From the NCBI GenBank assembly GCA_004297725.1, contig SCUS01000097.1, forward strand, positions 1-64,000: DNA of 64,000 nucleotides, written 5' to 3'. The notes under the pieces were generated by a model. That model saw only the letters and a program-made list of their open reading frames with translations, was not told the DNA's origin and searched no databases. Every line of letters starts with the position of its first letter. Within the stretch, counting starts at the first letter, position 1. Both the position numbers and the translations under genes were made by a program. Shown in pieces: positions 52,544-61,852 of the stretch. Origin of the DNA: Myxococcaceae bacterium (GTDB lineage: Bacteria; Myxococcota_A; Polyangia; Polyangiales; Ga0077539).

Positions 52544-53632
52544 TCACAACACGTCGTGGCGGTGCGCCTGGCTGAGCGCGTCCACGGCCTTCTTCACGTC
52601 CTGAGCGCGGTCGCGGCTCATCACCAGCAGCACGTCGCCGGTGTCGACCACCACCAGGTCGCTCACGCCCACCAGCGCGACGACCTTGCCGTGGGGCGCC
52701 ACCACCACGTTGCCGCGCGCGTCGACCACCGTGCCCTCGACCCCCGCCAGCACGTTGCCCGCGCCGTCCTTGAGGCCGAGCTCCCAGGCCGCCTGCCAGC
52801 TCCCGACGTCGCTCCAGCCGCAGCTCACCGGGACCACCGCGATGGCGCGCTCGTTCTCCATCACCCCGTAGTCGAGCGACACGTTGGGCAGCCCGGGATA
52901 ACGGGCGTTGACCTCGCGGACCTCCTCCTCGGGGCCCACCGCCGCGGCCCGGTCGAAGGCCGCCGTGGCGTCGGCCACCGTCGGCAGGTGAGCCCTCACC
53001 GCGCGCGCCATCACGTCCGCGCGAAACACGAAGATCCCGGCGTTCCAGAGGTGCTCACCGCCGTGGAAGTACTGCTCCGCGCGGGCCGCGTCGGGCTTCT
53101 CGACGAAGGCCCTCACGACGCGCACCCCCTCCGAGGCGCCCGCGAAGGCCTCGCCCACGTGCAGGTAGCCGTAGCCCGTCTCCGGGCGCGTGGGCGTGAT
53201 GCCGAGGGTCACGATGGCCCCGGTGTTGGCGGCCGCCACGGCGCGGCGCAGGGCGTCGACGAAGGCCGCCTCGTCGCTGATGTGCGCGTCGGCGGCGAGC
53301 ACGATCACCACCGCGTCGGGCGAGCGCCTCTGGACGACGGCGGTGGCCCACGCGACGCAGGGCGCGGTGTTGCGACCGACGGGCTCGAGCAGGATGTTGG
53401 CCGCGGGCACCTCGGGGCACGCCTCGTGGGTGGCCTCCGCGAGGTCGGCCCGGGTGACGATCAGCACGTGGTCGGGCGGCGAGAGCTGCGCCACGCGCCT
53501 TACCGTGGCCGTAAGCAGCGGGGTGACGCCGTCGCCCAGCGGCAGGAACTGCTTCGGCTTCAGCCGACGCGACGAGGGCCAGAAGCGGGTGCCCGAGCCC
53601 CCCGCCATGATCACCGTGTAGATCTCGCTCAT
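52544..53632 (-). CDS. manC: mannose-1-phosphate guanylyltransferase
   Basis: The protein has 362 residues. It makes GDP-mannose from mannose 1-phosphate and GTP. Motifs are VIMAGGSGTRFWPSSRRLKPKQFLPL at the N-terminus, LLEPVGRNTAPC, VEKPD and NAGIFVF. The length fits the guanylyltransferase domain alone; the phosphomannose isomerase domain of bifunctional AlgA-type enzymes is absent, so isomerase must be encoded elsewhere. First gene of the operon with the mutase and glucokinase. The products feed exopolysaccharide or lipopolysaccharide synthesis. Confidence 0.94.
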   Translation of the reverse strand: MSEIYTVIMAGGSGTRFWPSSRRLKPKQFLPLGDGVTPLLTATVRRVAQLSPPDHVLIVTRADLAEATHEACPEVPAANILLEPVGRNTAPCVAWATAVVQRRSPDAVVIVLAADAHISDEAAFVDALRRAVAAANTGAIVTLGITPTRPETGYGYLHVGEAFAGASEGVRVVRAFVEKPDAARAEQYFHGGEHLWNAGIFVFRADVMARAVRAHLPTVADATAAFDRAAAVGPEEEVREVNARYPGLPNVSLDYGVMENERAIAVVPVSCGWSDVGSWQAAWELGLKDGAGNVLAGVEGTVVDARGNVVVAPHGKVVALVGVSDLVVVDTGDVLLVMSRDRAQDVKKAVDALSQAHRHDVL

Positions 53633-53765
53633 CGCACTCCTCCCGCCGGACTCTTCTCAGGGATGAGCCCTGTACCACGGGCGAGGCCGCGGTTGAACCG
53701 CTCGCGCGAGGGCCCTCCACCGCCGCCGCTGCCGGAAAGTTGTCCCCGCGGGCTCCGAGCGGGCA

Positions 53766-55658
53766 ATGCCCTCCGCTGTGATCCGCTCGTCCTGGCCGCT
53801 GGTGATGCCCTTCGTCTGCGCGCTCGCGGGCTGCGAGACCCAGCCCACCCACGAGGTGCTCACCCTCACCGAGCTCACCCCGCGCCAGGTCGAGCCCGGC
53901 GACCGCCTCGTGCTGCACACCAACGGCCTGCCCCCGGTGGCGGACATCCGTCGGGTCACCGTGCGCCTCGCCGCGAGGCTCGCCCGCCCCGGCATGGCCC
54001 GCTGCGAGTCGACGGTCACCGCCGTCGTCACCGACCCCCCGGAGGGCACCACCGTCACCGACGCCCTCTCCGGACAGCCCAGGGAGGCCACCTACGGCGA
54101 GGTCGCGGCCCACACGCTGCGCATCGAGGGAGCCTCCCGGCTGGAGTTCGCGCTCACCGACCCGCTGGTGCGCTCGCTCTCGCGCTGCGCCGGGGAGTCG
54201 GCCTCGGAGCCCCTGGCCTCGCACGCCACGCTCTCCTTCCTCGGCGACCGCGGGGGGGTGAGCGTGCAGGTGGAGACCCTCCAGGGGACGGTGCTCTCCT
54301 CCGCGCGCGCCCTCCGCGGACCCATCGTCGACCTGCACCTCACGCAGGGCCGAGGGCTCGACGTGACCCGCGCCGCCCTCTCCCGCGCCGAGCGCGCGCT
54401 CTCCGGGGTGGGCGTGCGCCTCGCCCCGGTGCTTCCCCCCGAAGGGGGACTGCAGGTGGAGCGGGTCGATCCGGGCAGCGCCGCCGACGAGGCCGGCGTG
54501 GCCGACGGCGACGTGCTCGTGCGCCTCGACGGGGTGAGCCTCACCGCCGTCGACGACTTCCGCCCCTCGCCCGGCCGGGACATGGCCGTGCTCACCGTGC
54601 GCCGCGGCGACGCCGTGGAGGACCGCCCCCTGAGGGTGAGCCAGCTCGACCCCAAGGTCTCCTGGGACATGGTGCTCGCGGCGGTGATGGTGCTGCTCGC
54701 CGGCGCCCTGCTCTGGTCGTCGGGGGCGCGGGTCCCCCGGGTGCTGCGCCGCGCGGCGAGGGCCATCGGGATGTGGCGGGAGGACCTCCCGGAGCCCGTC
54801 GTGACCGCTCCCTGGTCGGCCGCGCAGCACCGCCTCGGGTGGATGGCCCTGGGCACCACGGCCCTCGCGGTCCCCTTCGGCAGCGGGATCTTCCTGGTCG
54901 ACCCGGACGTGCTGGCCGCCACGCTGGCGCTGGTCGTGGGGGGCGCCGCGCTCGCCACCACGCGGCACTCCGGGGTGCGCGCCAAGGTGGGCGTCGCCGC
55001 GCGAGAGATGATGCGCGGGCTCCCGCTGGTGGTGGGCGCCGGGGCGGCGGTGGCGGCCGCTGGGTCGCTGGGCTTCCAGGGCGTGGCCGCCTCGCAGGGC
55101 GCGCTCCCCTGGCAGTGGAACCTCTTCCGCGACCCGCTGCTCCTCGGCCTCGGCGCCTACGCCGTGGCGTGGGTGCTCGCGGGCTTCGAGTCAGGCCCCC
55201 GCCCCTCGCTGCCGCTGCACCTGGCCGAGCGGCTGCTCACCTGGTCCCGCTCGGTGCTTCTTGCCCTGCTGCTGATGGGCGCGTGGCGCCTGCCCGCGGT
55301 GGGCGCCGGGGTGCAGGCCTCCTCCGTGGGGCTCCAGATGCTCGGCGTGGGGGTGCTGCTCGCCAAGGCCTGGGCGCTTCACGCCGCGGCCCGCCGGGTG
55401 CGGCGCCTCACCCGTCGGCCCCGCGCGGAGTTTCTCACCCGCGTGGCCTGGATCGCCGCCCTCCCCGCGGCGACCCTCGCCCTCGCGGCCTACACCGCCC
55501 TCGCCCTCGCTGGATCGCGCCTCCCGTGGGCCGCCCGCGACGCCGCCGGATCGCTGGTGGCCTGGGCGACCTTCGGGTGGTGCGCCCTCTCCGCGGGCGC
55601 CTGGGCCTTCGCCCGCTGGGGCGCCCGTCGCGCGGCCGTCGATTACCACGCCGCGTAA
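53766..55658 (+). CDS. PDZ-domain lipoprotein with multi-spanning C-terminal domain
   Basis: The protein has 630 residues. A signal with lipobox (MPFVCALAGC) starts it. A PDZ-like domain covers residues about 215-290 (GVRLAPVLPPEGGLQVERVDPGSAADEAGVADGDVLVRLDG). From about 300 there are roughly ten hydrophobic helices. The stretch WNLFRDPLLLGLGAYAVAWVLAG followed by RPSLPLHLAERLLTW faintly recalls NuoH, the proton-channel subunit of complex I, but charged landmarks are missing, so I do not call it NuoH. Lipidation plus multi-spanning helices is unusual and one may be misread. Function unknown. Confidence 0.65.
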   Translation: MPSAVIRSSWPLVMPFVCALAGCETQPTHEVLTLTELTPRQVEPGDRLVLHTNGLPPVADIRRVTVRLAARLARPGMARCESTVTAVVTDPPEGTTVTDALSGQPREATYGEVAAHTLRIEGASRLEFALTDPLVRSLSRCAGESASEPLASHATLSFLGDRGGVSVQVETLQGTVLSSARALRGPIVDLHLTQGRGLDVTRAALSRAERALSGVGVRLAPVLPPEGGLQVERVDPGSAADEAGVADGDVLVRLDGVSLTAVDDFRPSPGRDMAVLTVRRGDAVEDRPLRVSQLDPKVSWDMVLAAVMVLLAGALLWSSGARVPRVLRRAARAIGMWREDLPEPVVTAPWSAAQHRLGWMALGTTALAVPFGSGIFLVDPDVLAATLALVVGGAALATTRHSGVRAKVGVAAREMMRGLPLVVGAGAAVAAAGSLGFQGVAASQGALPWQWNLFRDPLLLGLGAYAVAWVLAGFESGPRPSLPLHLAERLLTWSRSVLLALLLMGAWRLPAVGAGVQASSVGLQMLGVGVLLAKAWALHAAARRVRRLTRRPRAEFLTRVAWIAALPAATLALAAYTALALAGSRLPWAARDAAGSLVAWATFGWCALSAGAWAFARWGARRAAVDYHAA

Positions 55659-55674
55659 AAGCCTCTCCCCCCGT

Positions 55675-56679
55675 TTACCCCACCACGAAGAGAAACTCCC
55701 TGTTTCTCAGGTGGCCCACCCTCCCGACCTTCTCTCCGGCGGGGTTGTAGATCCCGATCTGGGCGCCCACGTAGCGCTTGTAGTCGTGGGCGATGACCCG
55801 CACCTCGCCCCTCGTGGCGAGCATCGCCTCCATCTCCTCTCGGGTGACGTAGCCCTCGTCGCTGAAGGACACCACCAGCCAGCGCGCCCTCACCCGCCCG
55901 ATCACGGCGCGCATCGCCTCGACGAAGCGCGGCCTGGAGTTGAAGGGGCTCGACCGGGTGCGGCAGTCGACGCGCTTGCACGCCCGGCCGTAGACCTCGG
56001 GCTTGTCCCAGAGCACCAGCGACTCCCAGATGTGATAGTTGCCGAGGTACTTGTGCTGGTTGTAGGGCGGGTCGAGGTAGGCGACGTCCACCTCGCGCTC
56101 CGCCGCCACCAGCGCGTCCTGCTGGAGCGCCTCGCCCGCTCCGTGCTGCGCGCGGGAGAGCAGCTCGGGCACGCGCAGCGCGAGGTCCTGGTGCGCGCGA
56201 GGCGCCCACTCCTTCAGGTAGGCCATCTGCAGCCCCGTGGTGGAGTCCACCCGGTCGGCGGCCTCCATCAGCGAGGTGAGCAGCACCGCCTCCAGCTCCG
56301 GGTCGAAGCCCCGGCGGGCGATGGACTCGCGGATCGCGTCCACCCGCTCGCCGTTCTTGGGCTGGAAGAAGCGGCTGCGCTCGCACCAGGTCTCGGTGAA
56401 GTACCCGGGCGACCCGGGCAGCGCGTTGAGCTCCGCCACCAGCGTCGAGGCGTCGGAGAGCAGGCGCTCGCGGTCGGCCTGCACGTAGCAGCGGGCCAGC
56501 GTCGCGGCGTAGGCGTTGTGGTCGTTGGCCACCACGCGATAGCCTGAGGCCTTGAGCGCGAGGCCGACGCGGGAGGTCCCCGAGAAGAGGTCGAGCACCG
56601 AACGCGCCTCGGGCAGCGCCGCGACCGCGCCTACGATGGACGGGATCAGCCGCCGCTTCGACCCGAGGTACTTGATCAT
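55675..56679 (-). CDS. orphan D12-class DNA adenine methyltransferase
   Basis: The protein has about 334 residues from ATG 56679. The AdoMet loop DLFSGTSRVG is at residues about 30-39 and the catalytic DPPY at 203-206 (AYLDPPYNQHKYLGNYH), the order of Dam/D12-type enzymes. The N-terminal MIKYLGSKRRLIPSI is standard for the group. No restriction endonuclease or specificity gene lies nearby, so it is an orphan or a phase-regulating enzyme. Its target sequence cannot be read from the protein. Convergent with the PDZ protein gene (16-bp gap). Confidence 0.9.
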   Translation of the reverse strand: MIKYLGSKRRLIPSIVGAVAALPEARSVLDLFSGTSRVGLALKASGYRVVANDHNAYAATLARCYVQADRERLLSDASTLVAELNALPGSPGYFTETWCERSRFFQPKNGERVDAIRESIARRGFDPELEAVLLTSLMEAADRVDSTTGLQMAYLKEWAPRAHQDLALRVPELLSRAQHGAGEALQQDALVAAEREVDVAYLDPPYNQHKYLGNYHIWESLVLWDKPEVYGRACKRVDCRTRSSPFNSRPRFVEAMRAVIGRVRARWLVVSFSDEGYVTREEMEAMLATRGEVRVIAHDYKRYVGAQIGIYNPAGEKVGRVGHLRNREFLFVVG

Positions 56680-56823
56680 CGCGGGTGCAGGGTGTCGTCG
56701 AGGCGCCGCGCGGCGGCTGCACGATGCGAGACCATCCGCCGGGCGATACCCCGAATGCAGCGCCCCCCGCAATACACCTGCAGCCGCTGACGGCGGCGGC
56801 CCGGGAGGTCGAAGCCTGTCGTG

Positions 56824-58101
56824 ATGCGCCTCCGCCCGGCCCTGATGATCCGGCTGGCCGTCGTCGCGGCGGCGCTCGCCGCGCCTGGGTGCTCCTCGCT
56901 GCCGACACTCGCCGCTGACGCAGCGGTCGACGAGGGCCCGGCGCCTCCGTGCGAGCTGGCGGTGTGCGACGGTCGCTGCGTCGACCCCGGCCGCGACCCG
57001 GCCCACTGCGGCGCCTGCGGGCGCGCGTGCGGGGCGGGCGTCGACTGCGTGCGGGGCGTCTGCTCGCGCAGGGTCGTCCAGCTCTCGGCGGAGCTGAACC
57101 ACACCTGCGCGCGGCTCGTCGACAGTTCGGTGTGGTGCTGGGGGACGAACGAGACCGGCGAGGTGGGCGACGGCTCGCTGGAGTCCACGCGCCCGGTCCC
57201 CTCGCGCGTCCCGGGGCTCACCGCGAGCTTCGTCGCCGCGGGCTGGTCGCACTCGTGCGCGATCGTCGCCGAGGGCCGCGTCCGTTGCTGGGGGGCCAAC
57301 AGCACCAGGGCCATCGCCGACGACGCGAGGGCCGTGGTGAGGGCGCCCGAGGAGGTCGCGTTTCCCGGGAGGGCGGTGTCGCTCGCGGTGGGCTACGGCA
57401 CCTGCGCGCTGCTGGAGGACGGCGCGGTGTACTGCCGCCCCGAGTTCGGGGGACGGCCCGCGCTCCCGTACCTCCGCTGGACCGACCACGTCGTCGCGAT
57501 GGCGAACGGCTGGGGGCACCTCTGCGTGCTGCACGACGACGGCGCCGTGAGCTGCGGCGGCCGCCGGGGATTCGGGCAGTTCGGAGACGGCGACACCGCG
57601 CTCGCCGGGATGGACTACGTGCCCGGACCGGTGCGCCCGGTGGGCCTCCCCCGCGTCGTCGCCCTCGCCGCGGGCCCCGACAACAACTGCGCGCGCACCG
57701 CCGAGGGCGCCGTCTGGTGCTGGGGCAACTCCCACCTCCGCCGCGGCGCCGAGCCGATCTGGACGCCGGTGCGGGTCGAGGCGCTCTCCGGGGTGCGCGA
57801 GCTCTGGTCGCGCGGGCACGGCTACTTCGTGCGCGACGCTTCCGGGACGCTCCTGTCGTGGGGCGACAACGTCGCGGGCGGCGTCGGCGACGGCACCACC
57901 GTCGATCGCTGGTCCGCGGTGCCCGCGAGCGCGCTCGACGCCGTGGCGCGCGAGGTGGTGAGCGTCGCGGGCGGCATCGACCACGCGTGCGCGCTGCTCT
58001 CCGATCAGACCGTGCGCTGCTGGGGGAGCAACGTGCGGGGACAGGTCGGGGTGGGATCCCTCGGGGCGCGGGTGCTCTCGCCCGAGTCGCCGCGCTGGTA
58101 G
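56824..58101 (+). CDS. RCC1-repeat lipoprotein, plus-strand paralog
   Basis: The protein has about 425 residues (ATG 56824; GTG 56821 is adjacent). Lipobox PGC is at residue 23. A Cys-rich linker (CDGRCVDPGRDPAHCGACGRACG) precedes seven RCC1-type blades ending in forms such as HTCARLVDSSVWCWGTNETGEVGDG and HACALLSDQTVRCWGSN. RCC1 propellers bind proteins, and these secreted versions are frequent in myxobacteria. It is convergent and 1 bp from the next RCC1 gene, with which it shares design and sequence. Confidence 0.88.
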   Translation: MRLRPALMIRLAVVAAALAAPGCSSLPTLAADAAVDEGPAPPCELAVCDGRCVDPGRDPAHCGACGRACGAGVDCVRGVCSRRVVQLSAELNHTCARLVDSSVWCWGTNETGEVGDGSLESTRPVPSRVPGLTASFVAAGWSHSCAIVAEGRVRCWGANSTRAIADDARAVVRAPEEVAFPGRAVSLAVGYGTCALLEDGAVYCRPEFGGRPALPYLRWTDHVVAMANGWGHLCVLHDDGAVSCGGRRGFGQFGDGDTALAGMDYVPGPVRPVGLPRVVALAAGPDNNCARTAEGAVWCWGNSHLRRGAEPIWTPVRVEALSGVRELWSRGHGYFVRDASGTLLSWGDNVAGGVGDGTTVDRWSAVPASALDAVAREVVSVAGGIDHACALLSDQTVRCWGSNVRGQVGVGSLGARVLSPESPRW

Positions 58102-58222
58102 TTCACCACGCGGGCTCGGCGGGGCCCGGCAGCGGCGGGCCGGTGGTCCCTCGGCCGAGCTGCCCGAGGGTGTTTCCGCCCCAGCAGCGCACGGTCTGAT
58201 CGGTGAGCAGCGCGCAGGCGTG
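57982..58222. repeat. 44-bp inverted repeat across the RCC1 gene junction
   Basis: 57982-58025 and 58179-58222 are inverted copies with two mismatches, separated by 153 bp. Both encode the conserved HACALLxDQTVRCWG blade of the two convergent paralogs. The repeat may form a hairpin at the shared 3' end. Confidence 0.8.
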
Positions 58223-59392
58223 CGTGCCCCCCGCCACGAGGCGCGCCACCCGGGGCGCGATCTCCTCCAGCACCGGAACCGGCACCAGCCGGTGGCCTCC
58301 CGCGGCGCCCAGCGCGCCCTCGTCGTTCTTGCCCCACCCCACCAGCACCCCGTCGGAGCGCCGCGCGAAGAAGCTCCCGAACCCGCCGTACAGCGCCGTC
58401 GCCGCGAGCCCCGGAACGGGCGCCGGGGACCACCGCCGCTGGGTCGTTCCGTCTCCCGACGAGCCGTAGGTGTTCTCGCCCCAGCACCAGACCGCCCCGT
58501 CTCCGGCCAGCGCGCAGGCCACGGTGTTGCCCACCGCCAGCGACGTCATGCCCTCGTGGAGCGCCACCACCGGCGCCGCCCACACCGCGGTGACCGGCGC
58601 CTCGCGCCCGTCGCCGGTCTGCGCGAACCCCCGGCTGCCCCAGCACCAGACCGCCCCGCCCTCGCCCAGCGCGCAGGCGTGGCCCCACCCGGCGCCCATC
58701 GCGGTCACGCCCGCGAGCCCGACGGGGGCGACGGGCTGCCGGCGGCCCGAGCGCCCGTCCCCGAGTCCGCCCCACTCGTTGGAGCCCCAGCAGAGCGCGG
58801 CGCCGTCGACATCCGCCGCGCAGCTGAAGGCCATCGCCACGGCCATCGCCGCCGTGCGCGAGACGCCCCGCGCGGCCACGGGCTCGAGGCGCACCATCGC
58901 CGGCGCGCCGTCCCCGAGCTCGTTGTGGGGGTTGGCGCCCCAGCAGAGGAGCGATGCGTCCTCGGACAGCGCGCAGGTGTGCGAGTACCCCGCGAAGACC
59001 CGCGTCGCGACGACGCCGCGAGCCCGCACCGGGCGGGCGCTCGCGAGGGCCCGATCTCCGTCGCCCGCCTGGCCCGACTCGTTGGCGCCCCAGCACCAGA
59101 CGGCGCCGCCGACCTCGACCCCGCAGGTGTGGTTGTACGACGACGACAGGTCGACGAAGCGTCGCGTGCAGCGGCCCTCGTCGCAGGTCATTCCGTCGGT
59201 GCACGCGCGCCCGCAGGCGCCGCAGTGCGAAGCGTCGGACGCGAGTTGGACGCACTGCGCCCCGCACCAGGCCCGCCCCGGCGTCGCGGCGCACGCGCGC
59301 TCCGCGGCGCCCGGATCCACTGACGGCAACGACGAACACGCCATCGCCGCGAGCAGCGCGGCGGGGAGCAACCCTCTCGATACGAGGCTCAC
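58103..59392 (-). CDS. RCC1-repeat lipoprotein, minus-strand paralog
   Basis: The protein has about 429 residues from GTG 59392. A signal (LLPAALLAAMACSS) with lipobox is followed by CAATPGRAWCGAQCVQLASDASHCGACGRACT and seven RCC1 blades (HTCGVEVGGAVWCWGANESGQAGDG first, HACALLTDQTVRCWGGN last). It pairs with the plus-strand gene at 56824-58101, which has the same domain order; the two probably arose by inverted duplication. Function unknown. Confidence 0.88.
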   Translation of the reverse strand: MSLVSRGLLPAALLAAMACSSLPSVDPGAAERACAATPGRAWCGAQCVQLASDASHCGACGRACTDGMTCDEGRCTRRFVDLSSSYNHTCGVEVGGAVWCWGANESGQAGDGDRALASARPVRARGVVATRVFAGYSHTCALSEDASLLCWGANPHNELGDGAPAMVRLEPVAARGVSRTAAMAVAMAFSCAADVDGAALCWGSNEWGGLGDGRSGRRQPVAPVGLAGVTAMGAGWGHACALGEGGAVWCWGSRGFAQTGDGREAPVTAVWAAPVVALHEGMTSLAVGNTVACALAGDGAVWCWGENTYGSSGDGTTQRRWSPAPVPGLAATALYGGFGSFFARRSDGVLVGWGKNDEGALGAAGGHRLVPVPVLEEIAPRVARLVAGGTHACALLTDQTVRCWGGNTLGQLGRGTTGPPLPGPAEPAW

Positions 59393-59459
59393 GCCGCGAA
59401 GGTAACGCGGGTGTCGTGGCGCGCGCATCCCGCCGTCTCGCACCCATCTGAGACCCGCG

Positions 59460-60446
59460 CTAGAACGCCACGACGCAGCTCGCCCCGCCCCACGCCGGCG
59501 CGCACCGCAGCCGCGCCCTCGGCCGGGGCGCCCCCCTCGGAGCCGCCACCAGCGCCGCCACGCCGCCCCCCAGCAGCAGCGCGCCCGCCGTGTAGCCCGT
59601 GACCAGCAGCGCCGTCGCCAGGTCGATGGTCGCCACGCGCCCGGCGCACTCCGCCGGGCCCGCGAGGCGCCCCGACGGGTCGTACCCGCAGCCGAGGTCG
59701 GCCGCGCTCGCCACCGAGCGCTCGCGCACCACGTGGCTCGCCACGCCGCCCACCAGCAGCACCGCGCCGGTGATCACCGCGGCGTTGCCCAGCGTCGTCC
59801 ACGGAGCGCCCCGCGACGGGCCTCCGGTCGCCACCATCGCAGGAGGGATCGCGACCGGCACCACCACGGGCGCCGCCTCGGGCGCCGCGAGCACCGGCAC
59901 CATCGCCACCGTCTCCCGAGCGGTCCGCCCCGCCGTGATCGCCACCGACCGCTGCGCCGTCAGGTAGCCCGGTGCCACCAGCTCGATCTGCGCGGCTCCG
60001 GTGTTCACCCAGAGGGCCTCGCGCAGCGGGAGCGAACCCACCTCGCGGCCCTCGATGCGCACGGTCGCGCCCGGCACGCCGCCCAGAACCTCCAGGCGCC
60101 CCAGGTGCGCCCGGATGCGCTCGCGCTCCTCCTCCAGCGAGGCCCGGCGCGCGGCGATCCACGGGTCGTCCTCCGAGGCGAGCGCCTCGCTCATGTGCTG
60201 GTGGGCGTCGAGCCAGCGCCCGAGCGCCTGCTCGGCCCTCGCCATCTGCGCCCGCGACCGAGGCGACCGCGTCTCCTCCCACACCGAGGTGAGCAGCGTC
60301 AGGGCCTCGGCGTCGCGCTGTTGCACCCGCAGCGCCAGGGCCTCGGCGATGCGCGCGTCCTCCGACGCAGGGGCGGGCTGGGCCGCCGCGCCCGCCGCCG
60401 CCAGCCACACCGTCAGGCCCAGTGCCCGCGCGCGTCCGGCGCCCAC
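59460..60446 (-). CDS. PEGA-like domain protein with C-terminal membrane segments
   Basis: The protein has 328 residues from GTG 60446, 1 bp after the kinase stop codon, so it is probably translated with the kinase. A signal peptide (LTVWLAAAGAAAQ) precedes a helical repeat region (residues about 25-110; AMARAEQALGRWLDAHQHMSE). A PEGA-like beta unit follows (LEVLGGVPGATVRIEGREVGSLPL). Two hydrophobic spans lie near residues 215-240 and 270-300. The combination of TPR-like helices, PEGA and membrane segments is common downstream of Ser/Thr kinases in myxobacteria. Possibly a kinase substrate or partner. Confidence 0.78.
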   Translation of the reverse strand: MGAGRARALGLTVWLAAAGAAAQPAPASEDARIAEALALRVQQRDAEALTLLTSVWEETRSPRSRAQMARAEQALGRWLDAHQHMSEALASEDDPWIAARRASLEEERERIRAHLGRLEVLGGVPGATVRIEGREVGSLPLREALWVNTGAAQIELVAPGYLTAQRSVAITAGRTARETVAMVPVLAAPEAAPVVVPVAIPPAMVATGGPSRGAPWTTLGNAAVITGAVLLVGGVASHVVRERSVASAADLGCGYDPSGRLAGPAECAGRVATIDLATALLVTGYTAGALLLGGGVAALVAAPRGAPRPRARLRCAPAWGGASCVVAF

Positions 60447-61802
60447 TCAGTCCTCGATCACCGCGCCGTTGGGGCCCACCGCCCGCCGACGTACACCCCC
60501 GTCGACGCCCGCGTCGGCGCCCACACGACGGACCACGGCGCGACGCGGCACCGGCGCGTGCGGCGCCTGCGCGACCCTCGCCGGCACCGGCGGGGGAGAC
60601 ACCGCCGGGGGAGGCGACACGACCGCCATCGGCGCCACCGCCGGAGCACGCGCCACCGCCGGGGCGGGTGCGGGCCTCGGGGCCGCCGTCGCGGATCTCC
60701 CGGGCAGGCGCTCGCGCAGCGCGTCGGCGCCCGCGAGGAGCGTCGCGATCAGCGCCGCGGTGCCCGCGAGCAGCGGCCACCGTCGCCCGCGCCCCTGCTG
60801 CGACTCCATCCGGTGCAGGGTCTGCGGACCGACCTCGCGCGACGGCGCCGCGGCGACTCCCTCGGGCGACGGGGCTGGCCTCGACGGGGGCTCGTCGGCC
60901 CCTCGCGTGAAGGCCGCCGACCACAGCGCCTGCATGCGGGCCGAGGCGAAGGGCAGCAGCGCCGCCCCGAAGGCGCGGACGTCGTCGAAGCGAGCCGACG
61001 GGGACTTCTCCAGCGCCCGCAGCACCGCCGCCTCGAGGCCTTCGGGGAGGTCGGGGCGCAGGGCGCGCGGCGGCGCCACGGGCTCGACGGCCACGCGGTG
61101 GAGGATGTCGATCATGCCGTCGCCCTCGAAGGCCCGCCGGCCGGTGACGCACTCGTACACCATCGCCCCGAGGGAGAACTGGTCGCTCCGGGCGTCGACG
61201 TCGCGGAGGTTCTGCGCCTGCTCGGGGGACATGTACGCGGGGGTGCCGAGCAGGGCCCCGGAGCCCGTGAGGGTGCCCTTCCGGTCGGGCGCATCGCCGC
61301 GCATCTTCACGATGCCGAAGTCGAGCAGCTTGGGCACCTCGGCGCCGTGCAGGCCCACCCTCGCCAGGAAGACGTTGTCGGGCTTGAGGTCGCGATGCAC
61401 CACTGCCTGCTCGTGGGCGGCCGCGATGGCGTCGAACACCGGCAGCAGCAGGTCGAGCGCGTCGGCCACGGGGAGCGCGCCCTCCCGCGCGCATCGCTCC
61501 CGCAGCGTCTCGCCCTCCAGGAACTCCATCACGATGAACGGCTGCCCCTCGCTCACCCCGACGTCGGTCACGTCGACGACGTGCGGGTGGCGCAGCCCCG
61601 AGGCCGCCACCGCCTCGCGCGTGAACCGCGCGCGGACCGTCGGGTGCAGCGCGAACTCCCGGTGCAGCACCTTCACCGCGACCCGCTTTCGCAGCTCGCG
61701 GTGCGTCGCTTCGTAGACCGTCCCGAAGCCGCCGCGACCGATGCGGCGCACGACCTCGTAGCGCCCGAGCCGGGCGCCCGGCGCAAGGTCGTCGCTGCTC
61801 AT
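60447..61802 (-). CDS. Ser/Thr protein kinase, membrane-anchored (eukaryotic type)
   Basis: The protein has about 451 residues from ATG 61802 (an ATG 30 bases upstream is also in frame). The kinase domain is complete: IGRGGFGTVYEA at residues 21-32, VAVK lysine 44, HRDLKPDN with Asp138, DFG at 161-163, GTPAYMSPEQ, and DQFSLGAMVYECVTGRRAF. After a Pro-rich linker, one membrane helix (WPLLAGTAALIATLLAG) is followed by a Pro/Ala-rich extracytoplasmic tail. It is active by sequence, unlike the pseudokinase at 6275. The FHA-sigma54 activator gene lies just upstream and is a candidate phosphorylation target or reader. Confidence 0.93.
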   Translation of the reverse strand: MSSDDLAPGARLGRYEVVRRIGRGGFGTVYEATHRELRKRVAVKVLHREFALHPTVRARFTREAVAASGLRHPHVVDVTDVGVSEGQPFIVMEFLEGETLRERCAREGALPVADALDLLLPVFDAIAAAHEQAVVHRDLKPDNVFLARVGLHGAEVPKLLDFGIVKMRGDAPDRKGTLTGSGALLGTPAYMSPEQAQNLRDVDARSDQFSLGAMVYECVTGRRAFEGDGMIDILHRVAVEPVAPPRALRPDLPEGLEAAVLRALEKSPSARFDDVRAFGAALLPFASARMQALWSAAFTRGADEPPSRPAPSPEGVAAAPSREVGPQTLHRMESQQGRGRRWPLLAGTAALIATLLAGADALRERLPGRSATAAPRPAPAPAVARAPAVAPMAVVSPPPAVSPPPVPARVAQAPHAPVPRRAVVRRVGADAGVDGGVRRRAVGPNGAVIED

Positions 61803-61852
61803 GGGGCCCTCGCTCGCGTCCACGTGCGGCATTATGCCAGAAGGCCCCGCGG

